DNA of 64,000 bases from Carya illinoinensis (GCF_018687715.1 NC_056757.1:27075501-27139500), one strand, 5' to 3'. Positions 47,268-59,356 are shown, counted from the stretch's first letter. The notes: a model not told the origin generated them from the sequence alone. Made by a program: numbers and translations.

Positions 47268-50200
47268 CTTTACTGATCAGAATTGGTACCCCGGCACTGG
47301 GGCAACAATTCACATCACTTTTGATCTCAACTATTTGGATCTCCATAGTGAGCCATACAATGGTTCTGATCAAGTTCAAGTTGGTAATAGGCAAGGTTTG
47401 AATATTTTCTACACTAGTTCCTCTCTGTTATATTCTTTTTCAAAAGCTTTATTTCTCAATAACATTCTTTATGTTATTGAAATAAAGAAAAACCTTCTAT
47501 CAGTTCATCAATTTACTAAGGACAATAATGTGTATTTTGAGTTTTACCCCTCTTTATTCGATGTCAAGGATCCATCCTCAGACACCATCCTTCTTCAAGG
47601 CAAGAGGGACAATGGCCTCTACCCCTTGCATGCGTTGTCTCTAGTGTCTAATTCTCTTATAACTTATGTGGGTGAAAGAGTTTTTGTTGCACAATGGCAT
47701 GCTCGCCTTGGTCACCTCTCTCTGCATTATCAATGCTGTCCTTCTCAAGCACCTACTTGCTATCACAAAGAATAAAGAAACTTATGTTTGTCATGCTTGT
47801 CAACTTGGCAAAAGTCACAAGCTTTCCTTTCCATTGTCTTCCTCTAAGTCATCTAAGCGCCTTGAATTGTTATTCATTGATGTATGGAGACCATCCCCCA
47901 CTGAATCTTTAAATGACAATAAAAATTATTTGAGCATTGTTGATGATTTCTCCAAATTTATATGACTCTTTCCCATTGCTGCAAAATCAGAAGTTACTCA
48001 CACATTTATTCAATTTCTAAACCATGTTGAAGGATTTTTTAACTCCAAAATTAAAAGCATCTAATTAGATTGGGGTGGAGAATACCAACCCCTTTACATG
48101 CACCTCACTTCTCTTGGTATCCAATACCGTCTATCTTGCCTACACACTTGAATAGAATGGCTCTATTGAATGCCGCCATCAGCACATCATAGAAACTGGC
48201 ATCACCCTCCTCGCATTAGCCTCCATCCCAACACAATACTAGGATGAAGCTTTTGCAACAGTCACTTACCTCATCAATCGTCTACCTTCCCCAGTCACAA
48301 ATCAGAAAATCCCTCTCGAGCTTTTATAGAAATAGGTACTCGACTATACTCATCTCAAAATATTTAGGTGTGCATGTTGGCCATGTCTCCGACCCTACAA
48401 TTCTCTCAAGCTTGAATATCGCTTTTGCCTCTTCATCTTTCTCAGCTACAACAACACCCATAAGGGCTATCGCTGCCTCAACCCCTCCTCTAGCCGCATA
48501 TACATCTCCCACAACATCATCTTCGATGAGTTGTGTTTTCCCTTCACTAGGCCTCCCTCCATCACTTAACAACTATATTCAAACAATCTTCCATCATCTA
48601 TCCATCTACCAATGACTCCACTCACATCCTTCAGAGATTCATCTTCAGAATTACTCAACCAGTGTCGAGACCTCATCATAACTCCCTCTCCCATTACCAC
48701 CTAGGAACCAGGTCATGCACTAGTGGGCTCCAATTTTCATCTAATGCAGACACGGGCCAAAAATAACATCCATCGGCCCAAAAAAACTTCCTATAGATAT
48801 GGTCGGCTCATCTTATAAAGCCCTATTCACTTTTCCTGATTTGTCACAGGTTGAGCCCACATGTTTCTCCATAGTAGTAAAATGTCCAATCTGGCATCAG
48901 GCTGTGAATAATGAATTTTAGGGCCTGCTCGATAATGGAACTTGGACCTAAGTTCCACCTCAGCCCAATATGAATCTTTTCAGAAGCAAATGGGTGTTTT
49001 GAATCAAAAAACGGGCTGATGTATCCATTAATCGCTACAAAGTCCATCTCATTGCAAAAGGCTTCCATCAAATACCCAGACTGGACTATGATGACACCTC
49101 CAGCCCAGTGGTCAAACCAACCACAATCCGCACTGTACTCTCTCTGGCTGTACCATCTAAGTGGCCAATCTGCCAACTAAACGTAAAAAAATGCATTCTT
49201 ACATGGTCATCTTAAAGAAAATGTTTACATAACACAACCACCATCTCAAATTCGTCATGTCCAAATTATGTATGCCATCTTCATAAATCATTATATGGGC
49301 TCAAACAAGTACCACAAGCATGGTTTTCTCGTCTCAGCACCAAACTCCTAGAAATGGGCTTTACTAAGCCAAGGTTGACACGTCACTTTTTATTTCTTCA
49401 CTCAAATGTGCAGCTCATCTATATATTAATATGTGAATGACATTTTAATTACAGACCTAAATTCACAATCCATTCAACACATCATCTCTCAGCTCCAATC
49501 TAATTTTGCAATAAAAGACTAAGGCCCAATTCATTACTTATTGGGCATGGAAGCATTGTTTGATACCTATGGGCTTTTTCTCTCTCAATAGAAATACATA
49601 CAAGATCATTTAACAAAGACCAAAATGCACCAGGCCAAGCCAGTATATTTTCCGATGTCCACTTCATATCTCACAATTCAAAGGCTTGTGTGAGCCCACA
49701 CTATACAGGAGTTTTGTCGACTCTATTCAATACCTCTCTATCACCCATCCAAATCTCTCATATATTGTTGGAAAAGTCCGCTAATTCATGCAACGTCCCA
49801 TGACAAAACACTGGAATACTATAAAGAGAATACTCCGCTACTTGAGACAAACACCATACCATGGTATTCTTATCAGGTATGACTCAAATAAACAATTAAC
49901 TGCCTTCTCATATGTTGAATGGCTGCCCCAATGACTGGCGATCAGTAAGTGGATACTGTGTCTACCTCGACTCCAACCTTATCTCATGGAGCTCACAAAA
50001 ACAAGATATTGTCTCTCAGTCAAGTACCGAAACTAAATACAAAGTTGTTGCCAACACTACTGGTAATCATCTGGTTAAAATCACTGCTCAAAGAGCTGGG
50101 TGTTCAGCCACTTGATCCACCGACCTTATGGTGTGACAACATTAGAGCAACATATCTAATTGCCAATCTGGTGTACCACGCCTGCACCAAACATATTGAA

Positions 50201-50330
50201 CTGGACTTACACTTTGTCCGTGAGCAAGTATCACAATGACTGCTCGCAGTTTGGTTCATCTCCAGCAAGATCAAGTTGTTTATACGTTCACTAAGGCCTT
50301 ACCAACTACTCGATTTTGCACAATTAGAGA
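47268..50330 (+). pseudogene. Copia protease, integrase, reverse transcriptase and RNase H, broken
   Basis: Domains appear in Copia order. Protease is at about 47280-47400, where the active site reads WYPGTGA with Gly in place of the catalytic Asp. Pre-integrase is at about 47690-47830 (WHARLGH then CHACQLGKSH), with a frameshift near 47750. The integrase start is at about 47870-47970, ended by a stop. Reverse transcriptase is at about 48930-49560 in fragments (KWVFRIKK, then SLYGLKQVPQAWFSRL), and its YVDD box reads YVND at about 49431-49442. RNase H is at about 49900-50240 ([10 protein letters not shown]). Many stops and shifts make it non-functional. Confidence 0.8.
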
Positions 50331-50355
50331 CGTTTAACGTTCATGAATTACTGTT

Positions 50356-50370
50356 AAGATTGAGGGGGCG
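50356..50370 (+). other. Polypurine tract of the Copia element
   Basis: AAGATTGAGGGGGCG lies just upstream of the 3' LTR, the usual site for plus-strand priming. Confidence 0.7.
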
Positions 50371-50373
50371 TAA

Positions 50374-50607
50374 TGGATCAAATATTGATGCACAAAATTC
50401 AAAAATCAAACAGCTTGCAAGTGATAAACAAACTCTGTTATAGTTAACTTAGTGCATTGTTTTAAATTAAATGTAATTATAAACATGTAAAGTTATAAAT
50501 AGAATCAAATATCAATATATGACAGCTTATAAATAAACAAAGCCTTTCTCCAGATATCATTGACGAAATTATTCTTTACAAATATTGTGTACCTGAGTTT
50601 CTATAAA
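50374..50607 (+). repeat. 3' LTR of the Copia element (about 234 bp)
   Basis: It starts TGGATCAAATATTG and ends near GAGTTTCTATAAA. The exact end is set by the TTTAA duplication and is uncertain by a few bases because the terminal CA has changed. Confidence 0.7.
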
Positions 50608-50612
50608 TTTAA

Positions 50613-51617
50613 TTCAGATTATTATAAAGTAAATTTCACAACAATTGATCAATTCTTTATATCATGCCAAGTCAGCTCGAAATTCTTCCATCATTTCTTA
50701 TTTCTTTCACCTTTTTATTTTTTATATGTAATAGATGTTTTCAATATTTTTTAGAATCTCCTTCTTTACAAGTAATCTAAATATAGTCATTATGAATTGT
50801 GCAAGTGTCATATATTCATTTTCAAAAGAGTGAAACTTACTATTAAAAAATTACTTTTTTTTTTTATGTATATCAAATTTACTTATATTTTTCAAAATAA
50901 ATATATGACATTTGTAAACTATATGACTGAAAATATTATTTCTCTTCTCAAAATCTGAACGTACGATCTCTGTAAAGACTAAGAATTCATTAGACTAGTT
51001 ATTCATTGACCCTAGAAAATGGGGAAAGTTTGCAATAAAGACATGCATGGACACTTGATGGTTAAACGACTGAGAGCAATGGATAAAGACCTTTACAATC
51101 AGGGGGATAAAATCATAAAAAGACAAAGAAAAAAGGCAGAAAAATTTATGGAATCAATTTTTTATCGGATCTCTTAGTCCAAATTAACTGGATCTTGAAT
51201 ATTTACACTACTCTTGGAACTATCTCATTGGGCATAATTATATATAATACTTGTGCTTACAGTTTTAAGACTCATTTTATCAGTTTTCTTCTTAATTTCA
51301 AGTTTTAAATTTTAAATTTTATAATGTTCAATATATCAATAATTGACATGTAGTGGTATTATTAAGTAAGTACAAATAATATTTTTTCTTGATTGTTTGT
51401 CAAGAGATCAATATATTATACAAATGGATGAGGGTCCGCCCCCGCCTCCCGAGGGTAGGGTGCAAGGAAGGGTCGACCATGCCCACACATGGCACACAAC
51501 ACTCCTACTTTCAACTACTAAACTCCAACTTTATCTTTATATCTCCATAATCTTGTGTTATGCAATCTTCTTGTATTGTAATATTGTTTATTCACAATAA
51601 AAAAGTATTATCTTATA
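50613..51617. other. Intergenic, no gene
   Basis: AT-rich. A short GC-rich patch with CCCGCCTCCCGAGGGTAGGG lies near 51440-51465. The stretch around 51567-51590 (TTGTATTGTAATATTGTTTA) is repeated inside the Mutator-like element at about 51661-51679. Confidence 0.5.
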
Positions 51618-51626
51618 TATTATGTA

Positions 51627-53115
51627 GAGTCGTTCTATATACCGTCCCTTTAACACAAGATTGTAATATTGTTTAAGGGGACTGTATTGTAGTCCTATTA
51701 CATAAAATGACTAAGTCATCCCCAACTTAAAGTGTAAATTGACTAAATTACCCTTCCCTCAACCTAAATATGAAACAAAGCCCCGTATTCAAATTGCAAG
51801 CAATTTTCGATCCAGTTTACTCTTTTTCCTCTGCTGTGCCGCTGCTGCCCCCGATTTGAACGGCCCTCTCCTCCACCATTGACGACCACCCTCAACCCAC
51901 CATTGCTAGACCGACCTCCACCATCGACTGCCGACGAGGTTAATGGTAATTTTTCCTACCGAAGAGGACTTGCATTATTTATTTCAGACTCATCTGGTTT
52001 TCATTGTTTGTAGTTGTTGGCTATCTTTCTCTGGTTTTTATTGTTTGTAGTTGCTGGGTATTTTTCTCTGGTTTTCATTGCTGGAAGTTTGTAGTTAACG
52101 GACTAAATCATTCACCATCTGGTTTTCATTGTTTGTAGTTGCTGGCTATTTTTCTCTGGTTTTCATTGCTGGAACTTTGTAGATAACGAAACGACCTCCA
52201 CCATCTGGTTTTCATTGTTTGTAGTTGTTAGATATTTTTCCTATCCACGCAGCTGTTCTAGTGCATTTTCTCTGGAAGTTTCTAACTCCTGAACCCTACA
52301 TAAATCTCTTTTTATTTATGTTGAGTAGTTCTATATAAAGAGGACTCTATTTGCACACTTTTTCTCTGCTTGCAATGGCTCGGATAACTACTGATTTTGT
52401 GGCTCTATGGATTTTGTGGCTCCATTTGCACACTGATTTTATGGCTCTATTTGTTTTTGTGGCTCTATTTGCAGACTGATTTTGGCTCTATTTGCTAGTG
52501 ATGAATTCTGGCTCTAGTTGTTTTTGTGGCTCTATTTGCACTTCGTGATATTTTATGGCTTTACTGGGATAAAGAGCAAGTTGAGGTAGTTTCCAAATTT
52601 ATGCAAATATCTAGGAAGGAGAATTCATCACTAGCTTTTCATAGTTCACAATAATCATGGCTTTTGATAGTTGTATGAATTGGGAATGTCTCATTCATGA
52701 TGCATTCCAATTTCTCTCATCTCTGGTATAAGGATCCAACCTACTGAAATTATTGAAATTTAGAAAATAGGTAATTTACTTGGCTTATGTATGTAGTACA
52801 AAAGAATGATAAAGTTGTATGTTTTCTCTCAATTTAATGGCCATTTATTTCTTACTTGCAGGAACTAAAAAGAGAAATTAGGGGCCCTATCCAAATATGA
52901 ATTAATATTTTATTGTTTTTAGTTAATTTGAAAGTTTGACTCTAATATGAATTAATATAATTTTACTTTTGATAGTACATCAAGAATAGCCTAAAGGACC
53001 TCCAATATATTGTATATTTTAAATTTATTTAAGTCTATATTTTGCTTGGACTCTAATATGAATTAATATAATTTATGTCTTTCATGTTGTGCTTTAAATA
53101 TATCAAGATTAACTC
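51627..53115 (+). repeat. Left terminal and subterminal region of the MULE with tandem repeats
   Basis: After the inverted repeat (to about 51720) come two internally repetitive blocks. Six copies of TCTGGTTTTCATTG or a one-base variant lie between 51993 and 52218, and variants of TTTTGTGGCTCTATTTG repeat at about 52391-52550. No gene is seen. The part close to 53115 is the presumed promoter and leader of the transposase gene. Confidence 0.6.
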
Positions 53116-55699
53116 TTGATGGAGGAAGGGGAAGAATGCACATCTACTAGGCGATCGCTATTTTTTTCAGAAAGCAGTAATTATATGGAGACCCCAAATG
53201 TGAGAAATGATGAGGTAGTGATTGATAATTATGGTGTAGTGCTGGGGAATGATGATGATGATGTGGTTTTAGAGCCAAGGTTGGGAAATGATGGAGATGT
53301 GGTTTTAGAGCCAACAACGGGAAATGATGATGATGGGGTTTCAGAACCAACGTCGGGAAATGATGATGATGGGGCTTCAGAACCAACAACGGGAAATGAT
53401 GATAATGGGGTTTCAGAGCCAACGCCGGGGATGTTCTTTAAAACTGAGAAAGAACTAATTTATTACTACAAGCAATATGGGAGACAGGCTGGATTCGGCA
53501 TAATGACGTAAAGAAGTCAAGGAAACGTGTTACCAATATTTCTAAACCACACCCAACAACAAAAACTGATTTTAAGGCGAGAATTAATGCAGTTTTAGTT
53601 GATGGTGTCTTACGGATAACTATTGTCTACAATGCACATAACCATGGGTTAAATCCACAAAAGGCAAGATTTTTTAGATGTAATCGCGTAATTGATGATT
53701 CCGTCAAGAGGCAGTTAGATATTAACGACAAGGCAGGCATAGGTATGTCTAAAAGTTTTAACGCATTGGTTGTCGAGACTGATGGTTTTGAGAAACTACC
53801 CTTTATTAAAAAAGATTCAAGGAATTATATTGACAAGGCTCGACACCTTAGACTTGGTAAAGGAGGTGCTGATTCACTTCGTGGTTATTTTGAGAGGATG
53901 CAGTATAAGAATGATGAGTTCTACTCATCAATGGATTTGGATGATAATTGCGTTTTACTCAGCACGCAGCAAGGCAACATATGAGTATTTTGGGGATGTT
54001 GTGACATTTGATACAACATACTTAACAAATAGGTATGGCATGCCATTTGCCTCGTTTGTGGGTGTTAACCACCATGGACAGTCAATACTTTTGGGAGCAG
54101 AGTTGATATCAAGTGAAAACACTGAAACATTTGTTTGGTTATTTGACACTTGGTTGAAATGTATGGATGGAAGGGCGCCAAAAGCTATTATCACTGATCA
54201 AGACAGGGCTATGAAAAATGCTATTGCAATAGTATTTCCAAATACCCGGCATAGATACTGTTTGTGGCACATAATGAGAAAACTACCAGAGAAGTTGGGC
54301 TCACATGTTGAATTTAAGTATGGTTTGAAAAGTGCATTGCAGATATGTGTTTATGATTATCAGACTTCTGACGAGTTTGAGAAGTCTTGGGAGGTGTTTA
54401 TTGACACTTACAATTTGAAGGAAAATGCATGGCTTTAAAGTCTGTATGCCGAGCGAATGCATTGGGTTCCTGTATACCTGAAAAATACATTTTGGGCTGG
54501 GATGAGTACAACTCAGAGGAGTGAGAGCATGAATGCATTCTTTGATGGATATGTACATTCAGGGACTACGTTGAAAGAATTCATCGATCAATTCAACAAT
54601 GTATTGAGGAAGAAAGTAGAGAATGAGTTGGCAGTAGATTTTCACTCATTCAATTGCACAGTACCTTGTATATCTCTTTTACCTTTAAAGAAAAAATTTC
54701 AAGCAGTGTACACGAATTCAAAATTTAAGGAAGTGCAGGCAGAAATAATGGGGATTATCTACTCTCACTGTGTTATTATAAAAACAGAAGGGGCGATTAT
54801 CACATATCAAGTTAATGACCAAAGGGAAGTTGAAGACGGTATCAAGAAGTCAACTTTGCAAGCGTACTTCAATAAAGATGAGTGTGAGACGAAGTGCATG
54901 TGTGGACTATTTGAGATGAGAGGTATTATTTGTAGACACATTCTTTCTATTTTAGCCGCAAGGGATGTCCAAGTGTTGCCAGAAAAGTATATTATGGAGA
55001 GATGGAGGAAGGACATTAAACGTAGATATGCTCTTATTCGAAATAGTTATGATGACTTAAGTGGTAAACCAGCTGCTACTTGGTATTCAGGTTTGATAAA
55101 ATTATGTTACGAAGTAGCTACAAATGCATGTGAAAGTGAAGATAATTCCCTAGACATGACAGAGAAGCTTAAGGCAATGAATTCGATTTATACTAAATCA
55201 AAGCCTTAGGCGACAGTTGCAAGCACTCATACTTCCATTCATGCAGAAACTGGAAGTTCGAATAAAGTGTTGAGTCATCGTGTTGTTAGAGGTAAAGGGA
55301 GGCCACCATCAAAGAGAAAACAACCTACAATAGAGAAATTGCAAACCAAAAATAAAAAGGCTAGTGGCAAGCGACAGAGACTTAATGTGAGAAGATTTAA
55401 AGAAAGTGATTTTGATATAGTTTTAATACATTTAAATGATTTTAAATATTTTTTTTTATCTATTCAAATGTAGGCAACATCACATACTCAGGATGTATTA
55501 AACCCCGTTGATTCGGTAGCACCATCGCAACTGCCTGCTACACAACAAAGCGTGATTTCTCAAGTAAGCGTTTAAATAATGTTCCCTATTGCATCTATCT
55601 TCAATCCGAATGCTCAAATGCTCTATAATTTGCATGATTTTAAATATTTCTTACTACTTGCAGGTGAACTCCGAAATGCATGGCCCCCTTGATGATTGA
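53116..55699 (+). pseudogene. FAR1/FHY3-type MULE transposase, damaged
   Basis: The ATG at 53116 opens an acidic N-terminus with 12-residue repeats, then the start of a FAR1 DNA-binding domain (YYYKQYGRQAGFGIM). Part of that domain is deleted near 53510, where a stop and frame change occur. It resumes with KPHPTTKTDFKARINAVL. The MULE transposase core follows (DVVTFDTTYLTNRYG, VGVNHHGQSILLG, AIITDQDRAMKNAI, HRYCLWHI), with a frameshift at about 53945-53955, a stop at 54436-54438 and one at 55207-55209. A SWIM zinc finger CMCGLFEMRGIICRH (54895-54939) and a basic GRPPSKRK stretch end the main exon (donor about 55387). Two small exons follow (55474-55563, 55664-55699). Such proteins are transposases or domesticated light-signalling regulators; the inverted repeats argue for the former. 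Not functional as written. Confidence 0.85.
53242..53430 (+). repeat. 36-bp tandem repeats coding acidic 12-residue units
   Basis: About five units of the pattern G-N-D-D-D-G-V-S-E-P-T-x follow each other in the transposase N-terminus. An opposite-strand frame here (53147-53422, His/Pro-rich) is a shadow of the repeat. Confidence 0.85.
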
Positions 55700-55790
55700 T
55701 GAAAGAACTCCGAAATGCATGGCCCCGTTGATGAAGATGTTGATGATTGATGAAAGAGGGAAGAAGTGCATGGCCCTTGATTTTAATATT
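55671..55790 (+). repeat. Local duplication at the end of the transposase gene
   Basis: CTCCGAAATGCATGGCCCC occurs at 55669-55687 and again at 55708-55726, and a third partial copy (AGTGCATGGCCC) follows. GATGATTGATGAAAGA also recurs. The stop codon at 55697-55699 lies in the first copy. Confidence 0.7.
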
Positions 55791-56238
55791 TAATGAGATT
55801 TGAAGAAGTTATAGATTGTAATAGTTGACTGAATATGTTAAGAACTTGTTCCTTTCATTAGCTATATGATGTGGTTTTATATTCTCGTAAAACTTAAACT
55901 TTGTTGTGAAGTTGGATATTTGAACCATTTTATGGGTATGAAGTTATTACAAGATGGTCATTTTCAATATATTATAGTATGGTCATTTTCATATTACAGG
56001 ATGGATTCTTTCAAATTGATAAAGTTACAGGATGGTCATTTTCATTTTTATATTGAATTCATAGCAATCGTATTTGTCTGAAAGCATAACAATATTGATA
56101 AAGTTCACATAGGATAACAATATTGATAAAGTCCATACACAACTACTCGGTTTGTCCCTTGTACAATATTGATAAAAGTGGCAAACGAATCTATTACAAC
56201 CTAGTTAACAACATTACACATTTTTTATACACAATTAC

Positions 56239-56686
56239 TTAATCTGTAATTGTTATTGATCCTATCCAACAACAAAATATTAAGATTGCAAGTCCCCAAT
56301 ACATGCAATTTGGACTGTTGCGTGCAAGTTCCCGATCATTTTGTAGTTCTTCCTCCCTTTTTTGGAGTTCTTCCTCCCACTTTTGGAGTTCATCTTGCCA
56401 CGTTTGGAGTTCTTCTTTTCTCTCTTGGAGGTCACGTTCTCTTTCGTAAACAACTTTTGCTTCATTTTCTACTTCAGTGTTTGCCCATAAAAAGTACTCG
56501 CAATATGGCCTTCCCTGCAGCAAACAAGACTAACTAATTAGTATTTACCTCTCTATTGTAATTTGGACATGAATAAAAAGGTCGCCTTGGATTTCTAGGA
56601 GTGTTTGACAATTTTAGACGTGTCATCTCTCCGCATAAACATTTTGGAGGGGTGTTCAAAGATGATGAAGCATATGATGAAGACAT
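56239..56686 (-). CDS. GRF-type zinc finger protein with coiled coil and membrane anchor, MULE-borne
   Basis: Two exons on the minus strand: 56686-56549 (46 codons, donor GAG|GTAAAT) and 56514-56239 (acceptor TGCAG|GGA), giving 137 residues without interruption. Residues 13-58 form a GRF zinc finger: PPKCLCGEMTRLKLS, then NPRRPFYSCPNYN, then the exon junction and GRPYCEYFLWAN, with Cys at the four ligand positions. A strongly charged coiled coil follows (about 60-110, repeats of EELQKxEEELQ), and a hydrophobic tail MYWGLAILIFCCWIGSI ends the protein, probably a membrane anchor. GRF fingers bind single-stranded nucleic acid in proteins such as APE2, TOP3A and NEIL3. Small GRF/coiled-coil/TM proteins are numerous in plants and uncharacterised. 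It is convergent with the transposase gene inside the same inverted repeats. Confidence 0.75.
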
Positions 56687-58367
56687 TGCATATCAAAACT
56701 TTACAAAACTGACATTATTGCATTGCATATCAATTGTAAGTTACAGCATTTACAAAACTGACTGCATTGCATACCAATGAATGGGCACCTCTATATTTAG
56801 GATTTTAACTTTCATTGGTCTCCTGATTTAACTATGATGTTTACAAGTTCATCATGCCTCTTGTTTGTATTTTTCTCTGGCAGATTGTATTCAAACCACA
56901 ATTCAAAAGAAAAAACCCATACATGCAAACCACAAATTTCCAAACCGGCTCCTAATGCGTACATTAATATATTAGCAACTCTAACAGCATATTAAGGTCA
57001 ACATATCTAAAACATTACTCCATCAACCATACTTTAATGCCCATAAAGTGAGAATGAGTAGCACCAATAGAGCTGACAATCAATCAAATGTATTCTATAC
57101 ATGGGCTGCTGCAAGTAAAATTTGAAAACTTAATTATGCTTCATTGGGAAGGATCTTTATTTTTTTATAAAAGTAAAGAAGAATAGTGAACTAGGAAGCA
57201 TCTAAAAGGTCACTGTCTGCAGGGAAAACCACATTACTACATTCTTCTTATTTTCATGTACTAACAAGGCAGGATCTGTAATAAAAAAAAAAAACAAGAA
57301 TTACCGAATTACACAGTGGACATAAGCTCCTGCTGCAAGGTACATAATCAAAACTTGTTACTTATCAAAAAGTAACCAAAACATGTATGAAGAGCACGAA
57401 GGCTTAGCCTAAGTTGATGTTGAAAATGGAGCATTGGATTAGAATATTTTAAGCCCTCCCATCGTCCTTTCACAATCCTCAAAATTTCTTTCACTCATTT
57501 CCCTCTGAACACTCACACTAGACAAATAAGAGTCATCTTCTACATTGCACAATTTGAGGGCTGCTACATAACCCTCTCCAATTTGCAACTTAAGCTCTTC
57601 CATCGGGGTGATAGTGTCATTGTTTATCCTATTCAATTAGCCACTAATGGAAAATATTTGTATGCTTGTCACGTTTACATTTACAGAACATACCCATATT
57701 CATCAAAATTTGCTTGGTTCTGTTATGTGTCTTTATTTGATTCAAAATTTGGTACACTTTTTTTTTCTATCATGGCCCAAAGAAATTTGTTTAAGCTGTC
57801 TTTATTTTGAAGTATGAACTAGAAGTTGGTTTCCAAACATTGATTCGGTAAATTTACAAAGCACAAAACTAAAACTCAACAAGCATTTCAATAGAAAACT
57901 CATCACCCAAAAAACTAAAACAAGCATGAATTTTAAGAAGCCAAAAACTAAAGAAAACAACCATTATACCTTGCAACTCACGCGAAGGGAAAAAATTTCA
58001 AATTTGAGAATGGATTAGGCTTTGATATGGATATGATTTTTGAGATAATAGAGGAATGTATTTAACACTGAAGAAAGAAAAGATTTACCAGCATTATAGT
58101 CCCGTTTTCTGGAAGCAAACGATGACGTTTATGTGCTGCGGCGGCGACGACGGCGGCGGCAGCAGTATGAAGGGTCTCGGGACTGTGTGATTTCTTCAGA
58201 GGAAGGGAACCCTTAATTCGACGAAGAAGGAGAAGACCTAAGCTAGGGGGAAAGACGGGTTGGGTTATTTTCTTCTAAATGAAACGGCGTGTTTAGTAAT
58301 TAAACACACTGTTTCATTTAGGACTGTAATACAGTCCCCGTATGCGGGACTGTAACCAGATTTTTCC
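56687..58367. other. Right part of the MULE: GRF-gene upstream region and terminal repeat
   Basis: A minus-strand frame at 57439-57636 contains ERNFEDCERTMGGLKIF, similar to the C-terminal tail of plant LINE ORF2, so a small LINE scrap may lie here. A CGG-rich stretch at about 58136-58165 precedes the terminal inverted repeat (58270-58367). The GC-rich stretch could be a promoter or leader; no other gene is seen. Confidence 0.4.
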
Positions 58368-58376
58368 TATTATGTT

Positions 58377-59348
58377 ATATGCACGAATATTATCTTATCA
58401 TTTTGTTTTCATATGACAACTCCATGCATGTGATATGTTATCATAGTGATAATTAGGAAAATTTGTACTTAAGTCAAATAGTGATTATAGGCACACCCTT
58501 TGTCTGCATGTTATCGTAGTCATGATAACTAGGACATCTTTTCTCCCCTTATGAAAGGAACCCTAGAAACATCCATTTTGATAAAATAGTGTTCTCCTTT
58601 TAGCCCTGCAACTTTGGGAAAAGAATGAATAATGAGGGTTACAATAGGCAAATAGACTAGATAGTAGGGGATCATGAGATGGAGAAAATATAAGAGATTC
58701 TTGGAATTATGGGACTTCTTCTAGCTATATTTCTAGTAGCAGCTCAATAATTAACAAGATTGTATGCTTAAAAGTTTGTGAGATTACTTTTGTGTAATCC
58801 TTTTATAGTTAAACTATTTCTATTCTTAGAATGAGAATTCTCCTTGCTATATTTCAAGTAGCAGCTCAATTTACAAGATAGTAAATATACTAAAAAGTTT
58901 CATCATGTGTACTTTTGGAGCTTACTAGGAGGTGATTTCATTTAGGCCAGCAACAATGTCCCTCGTGAGTGAGGGAGGCAGTTCTCCTGTCTATTATTTG
59001 GTGACTATGATAATTAATGGCAGTGATGACGTCTAAAGATCAACTTTGCTCACGGTTAAAGAAGCAGAAGATGGGGAGTGGATAGCATCATATTAAGGTA
59101 GCAAAGAAAAGAGATCCATTCATCTTACTTTCATGCAATAAGTTTGAAGTAATTTGCTTAAAAAAAAAATTCTCTTTGCATGGAAGTTCGTGCACAAACT
59201 AACTTGACACTGCTACATCATTCTAATTTTGACCATGTGCTAACGTGGAGTGGCATGCCACGTCAGTTTATACCAATCAACGATTAATCTTTGATAGTTG
59301 ACTGATCTGACTTGGTATTACCTTATGACACTGACACATTAATCTGTG
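58377..59348. other. Intergenic, no gene seen
   Basis: AT-rich, with all frames short. A loosely repeated phrase (TATATTTCTAGTAGCAGCTCAAT near 58729 and TATATTTCAAGTAGCAGCTCAAT near 58849) indicates a diverged local duplication of about 120 bp. Confidence 0.5.
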
Positions 59349-59356
59349 CACGTAGC

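Larger units (their letters stand above)
42616..50607 (+). mobile_element. Decayed Ty1/Copia element with a split 5' LTR
   Basis: The left LTR (42616-42748 plus 46095-46257) and right LTR (50374-50607) share TGATGAAGAAAATTC/TGATGCACAAAATTC, AAACAGCTTGCAAGTGATAA, TTGTTTTAAATTAAATGTAA and AAATTATTCTT. TTTAA lies outside both ends (42611-42615 and 50608-50612). A PBS follows the left LTR and a polypurine tract precedes the right one. The coding order gag, protease, integrase, reverse transcriptase, RNase H defines Copia. All frames are broken. A 3.3-kb insertion splits the 5' LTR. Confidence 0.8.
51627..58367. mobile_element. Mutator-like element (MULE), 6.7 kb, two genes
   Basis: The terminal inverted repeats include GGGGACTGTATTGTAGTCCT at 51677-51696 and, as reverse complement of the right side, GGGGACTGTATTACAGTCCT at 58338-58319, plus outer similarity (ATACCGTCCC versus TTACAGTCCC). 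A 9-bp target duplication with one mismatch flanks it: TATTATGTA at 51618-51626 and TATTATGTT at 58368-58376. The 9-bp duplication and a FAR1/MULE transposase gene (53116-55699, +) define the superfamily. A second gene (56239-56686, -) encodes a GRF zinc finger protein. The genes are convergent. Confidence 0.8.

Noticed and set aside
53147..53422. His/Pro-rich frame opposite the transposase N-terminus
   Set aside because: It is the antisense shadow of the 36-bp repeats.
53116..55699. Domesticated FAR1-related host regulator
   Set aside because: The gene is damaged at several points and lies between MULE inverted repeats with a target duplication, so a transposon origin is more likely.
57439..57636. 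Independent gene inside the MULE
   Set aside because: Its C-terminal part resembles a LINE ORF2 tail and the rest has no recognisable domain. It is probably a transposon scrap.
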